Below, one piece after another: positions 42,689-44,710 of a stretch of 44,710 nucleotides of DNA; position 1 is the stretch's first letter; the number at the start of each line of letters is the position of its first letter. The translations under genes and the position numbers were made by a program. The notes under the pieces were generated by a model. The model had not been told where the DNA came from and did not search any database. It was given only the letters and a program-made list of their open reading frames with translations. Source of the DNA: Algoriphagus sp. (GTDB lineage: Bacteria; Bacteroidota; Bacteroidia; Cytophagales; Cyclobacteriaceae). Location: assembly GCA_021298245.1 (NCBI GenBank), contig JAJTDZ010000005.1, forward strand, positions 1-44,710. Direction: 5' to 3'.

Positions 42689-44420
42689 ATGCGCCTCCTT
42701 TTTTTGTTGTATTTGCTTTTGCTCTTTAGACCTATGGCTATGGGGCAACAGCAGACCTATTGCAATCCCATCAACCTGGACTATGGCTACACTCCTATCC
42801 CCAATTTTTCGGAGTGGGGCAGACACCGGGCCACGGCAGATCCTGTGATCGTTAACTACCAGGGGACATACCTCCTTTTCCACCAACCAATGGGGCTATT
42901 GGACAAGTGACGATATGTTGAACTGGGATTTTCATTCCAAACGCTTTCTTCAGCCTTGGAACAAAGTCTACGATGAGCTCTGTGCTCCTGCAGTAGGGAT
43001 TGTAGGGGATACGGTATTGGTGATGGGTTCTACCTATGAAAAAGATTTCACCATCTGGATGAGTACCAATCCCAAGGCCAACGAATGGAAGCCCTTGGTG
43101 GAGAAATTTGAAATTGGAGGTTGGGACCCAGACTTCTTCACCGATGACGATGGCCGATTGTACATGTACAACGGCAGTTCAAATCGCTACCCACTGTATG
43201 GAATTGAGTTGAACCGAAAAACAATGGCCCCTATTGGGACACGAAAGGAACTCTACCTACTAGAACCAGACAAGTACGGCTGGCAACGATTTGGGGAGCA
43301 CATGGACAATACCTTCTTAGACCCCTTTATGGAAGGTGCCCACGTGACCAAGTACCACGACAAATATTACTTGCAATATGGGGCCCCTGGTACGGAATTC
43401 TCCGGCTATGCCGATGGGGTAGTGGTTGGGCCAACGCCTTTGGGGCCTTTTACGCCCCAGTCTGATCCCTTAAGTATCAAACTCGGGGGCTTTGCTAGAG
43501 GGGCGGGTCACGGCAGCACTTTTCAGGACAACCAAGGCAATTACTGGCACATCAGTACCATCATGATTTCGGTCAAAAACACCTTTGAGCGTCGCCTAGG
43601 CATCTGGCCAGCAGGCTTTGACAAAGACGATGTAATGTGGTCCAGTACCGCATTTGGAGACTATCCACATTACCTACCCAATACTGAAAAGGCAGGCAAG
43701 TTTACGGGCTGGATGCTGCTCAATTACGACAAGCCCATGCAGGTGTCCTCTACTTTGGGGGGATTTTCGGCCAACAAAGCCAATGACGAGGACCTCAAAA
43801 CCTACTGGAGTGCGCAATCTGGTACCAAAGGGGAGTGGATCCAAACCGACCTAGGCCAATTGAGTACGGTACATGCAGTGCAGATCAACTATGCCGATCA
43901 GGACGTGGATCAGGATCGTCTCGGCAAGCGAACCGATCAGTACCACCAATACTTACTCTACCATTCTTTGGATGGGAAAAAGTGGGAGGTCTTGGTAGAC
44001 AAAAGCAAAAACACCACGGACATTCCGCACGAGTACGTGGAACTGAAGCAGCCAGTAAAAACCCGTTTCCTCAAGTTAGTCAACGTGTGGATGCCTACCG
44101 GCAAATTTGCGCTGTCCGGGTTCCGGGTTTTTGGAAATGCAGGAGGAACAGTTCCCAAGCAGGTTTCCCAGTTTATGGTCTTCCGTACCGAAAAGGACAA
44201 GCGCAGCGCCTTCATCAAATGGGCGCCTTCTCCCGATGCTTATGCCTACAATCTGTATTACGGCACCGCACCCGACAAGCTCTACACTTCTATCATGGTA
44301 CTGGGCAACAATGAATACTGGCTCAAAACCCTAGATCGTACCAAGCCTTACTACTTCACTATTGAAGCCATCAATGAAAATGGAGTAAGCACCTGGTATC
44401 CTGTTCAAAAAGTGGAATAG
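42689..44420 (+). pseudogene. GH43-like glycoside hydrolase with F5/8 type C and FN3-like domains, frameshifted
   Basis: The N-terminal part (from ATG 42689) has a signal peptide and ADPVIVNYQGTYLLF, which includes the first catalytic Asp of a five-bladed GH43-type propeller. It then leaves frame. The correct frame continues with STNQWGYWTSDDMLNWDF, GGWDPDFFTDDDGRLYMYNG (second Asp) and MEGAHVTKYHDKYYLQY (acid). A discoidin-like domain follows (DLKTYWSAQSGTKGEWIQTDL), and an FN3-like end. The break lies at the T-run 42876-42879: six T instead of four would restore CTC CTT TTT TCC and an intact protein. So it is a recent mutation or a sequencing error, not an old pseudogene. It is probably a secreted arabinosidase/xylosidase-like enzyme; the substrate is unknown. 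Confidence 0.83.
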
Positions 44421-44447
44421 AAAACTAGGCTTTTGTGCCTAGTTTTT
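44421..44447. terminator. Intrinsic terminator between the GH43-like gene and the cytochrome c gene
   Basis: AAAACTAGGC (44421-44430) pairs with GCCTAGTTTT (44437-44446), with a 6-base loop and a short T-run on the right. It begins one base after the GH43 stop and overlaps the end of the convergent cytochrome gene (44439). Confidence 0.8.
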
Positions 44448-44710
44448 CTCCAGTGGATGTGCTTTCAATAATTCTTGAGGGCTCCAAAATCCTTGTTTTC
44501 CCTTGACTTCTTCCCGCACTATTTTCACCAAATCAGGGGAGATAGGAGACGCTTTGTTGCCGAAAGAATTGCGCACATAGGTAAGTACAGCCGCAACTTC
44601 GGTATCGTTGAGCATGCCTTCGTGCGGTGTCATGGGAACCTGCCCCGAATAACTCTTTCCTACCACTTCCATGGGCCCCATTAGGCCTTTGAGCACCAAT
44701 TTAATGAGTC
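44439..44710 (-). CDS. Cytochrome c family protein, C-terminal end (partial at window end)
   Basis: The reading frame is open to the window edge (visible start LIKLVLKGLMGPMEV), so the haem-binding CxxCH, if present, lies outside. The visible residues VVGKSYSGQVPMTPHEGMLN and DTEVAAVLTYVRNSFGN are typical of the C-terminal half of class I cytochrome c domains of Bacteroidota oxidoreductases, with the methionine of VPMTPHEG as the likely sixth haem ligand. The last 30 residues are a charged tail. The family call is supported by this pattern alone. Confidence 0.7.
   Translation of the reverse strand, partial: LIKLVLKGLMGPMEVVGKSYSGQVPMTPHEGMLNDTEVAAVLTYVRNSFGNKASPISPDLVKIVREEVKGKQGFWSPQELLKAHPLEKN

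Noticed and set aside
1..44710. CRISPR array, phage or restriction/defence island
   Set aside because: No regular repeats, no cas, integrase, transposase or restriction genes were seen anywhere in the window.

Overview
The window looks like an ordinary chromosomal stretch from a Bacteroidota bacterium of the Cytophagia, most likely a Cyclobacteriaceae relative (Algoriphagus/Cyclobacterium-like). Pointers are the type-B T9SS sorting domain, the Bacteroidota-type SdhC, the NagB/PIG-L fusion protein, weak or absent Shine-Dalgarno sequences, and promoters of the TTTG-N19/20-TAnnTTTG kind seen upstream of several genes. The species assignment is inference. No prophage, insertion sequence, CRISPR array or rRNA was seen; the only RNA gene is tRNA-Ser(GGA).

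Layout. 1-9.0 kb: the end of a flavin reductase-like gene, sppA (-), folK (+), a fabD gene that is broken in this sequence (-), a divergent LysR regulator/SbtA-type bicarbonate transporter pair, a DCC-family thiol-disulfide protein and a 928-aa secreted T9SS protein. 9.1-12.7 kb: the sdhCAB operon with a clear promoter and terminator. 12.7-15.1 kb: a lipoprotein pair, a parallel beta-helix protein and a diheme cytochrome c. 15.3-20.9 kb: an outer-membrane beta-barrel, ruvC, then a rightward run of a small unknown protein, a GAF-SpoIIE phosphatase, a polysaccharide deacetylase, tatD, ansA and tRNA-Ser. 21-27.8 kb: a UbiA-type prenyltransferase, a Gfo/Idh/MocA oxidoreductase, a ROK protein plus a NagB/PIG-L fusion (amino-sugar metabolism), and sucD. 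28-33.8 kb: an ABC transporter with a small exported protein, a class IV aminotransferase, a coiled-coil lipoprotein, and a HemJ-SCO1-cytochrome c operon. 33.4-40.1 kb: meaB, dnaA and the two methylmalonyl-CoA mutase genes. 40.2-44.7 kb: an unknown lipoprotein, a MarR-ferredoxin reductase-ferredoxin operon, a GH43-like glycosidase gene broken by a frameshift, and the end of a cytochrome c gene.

Together the genes describe an aerobic, respiring heterotroph: succinate dehydrogenase, succinyl-CoA synthetase and methylmalonyl-CoA mutase link propionyl-CoA or succinyl-CoA to the TCA cycle. SCO1, HemJ and several lipoprotein cytochromes serve haem and copper respiration, and the GH43, deacetylase, NagB-like, ROK and MocA genes point to carbohydrate use.

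The points most worth a second look are the two broken genes (an internal deletion of about 31-37 nt in the normally essential fabD, and a short-T-tract frameshift in the GH43 gene), the LysR-SbtA pair with a palindrome between them, the beta-helix/diheme cytochrome pair, the ABC transporter whose permease has a His cluster, and a long hairpin without a U-tract after mutB. I did not find a convincing new defence or mobile system.
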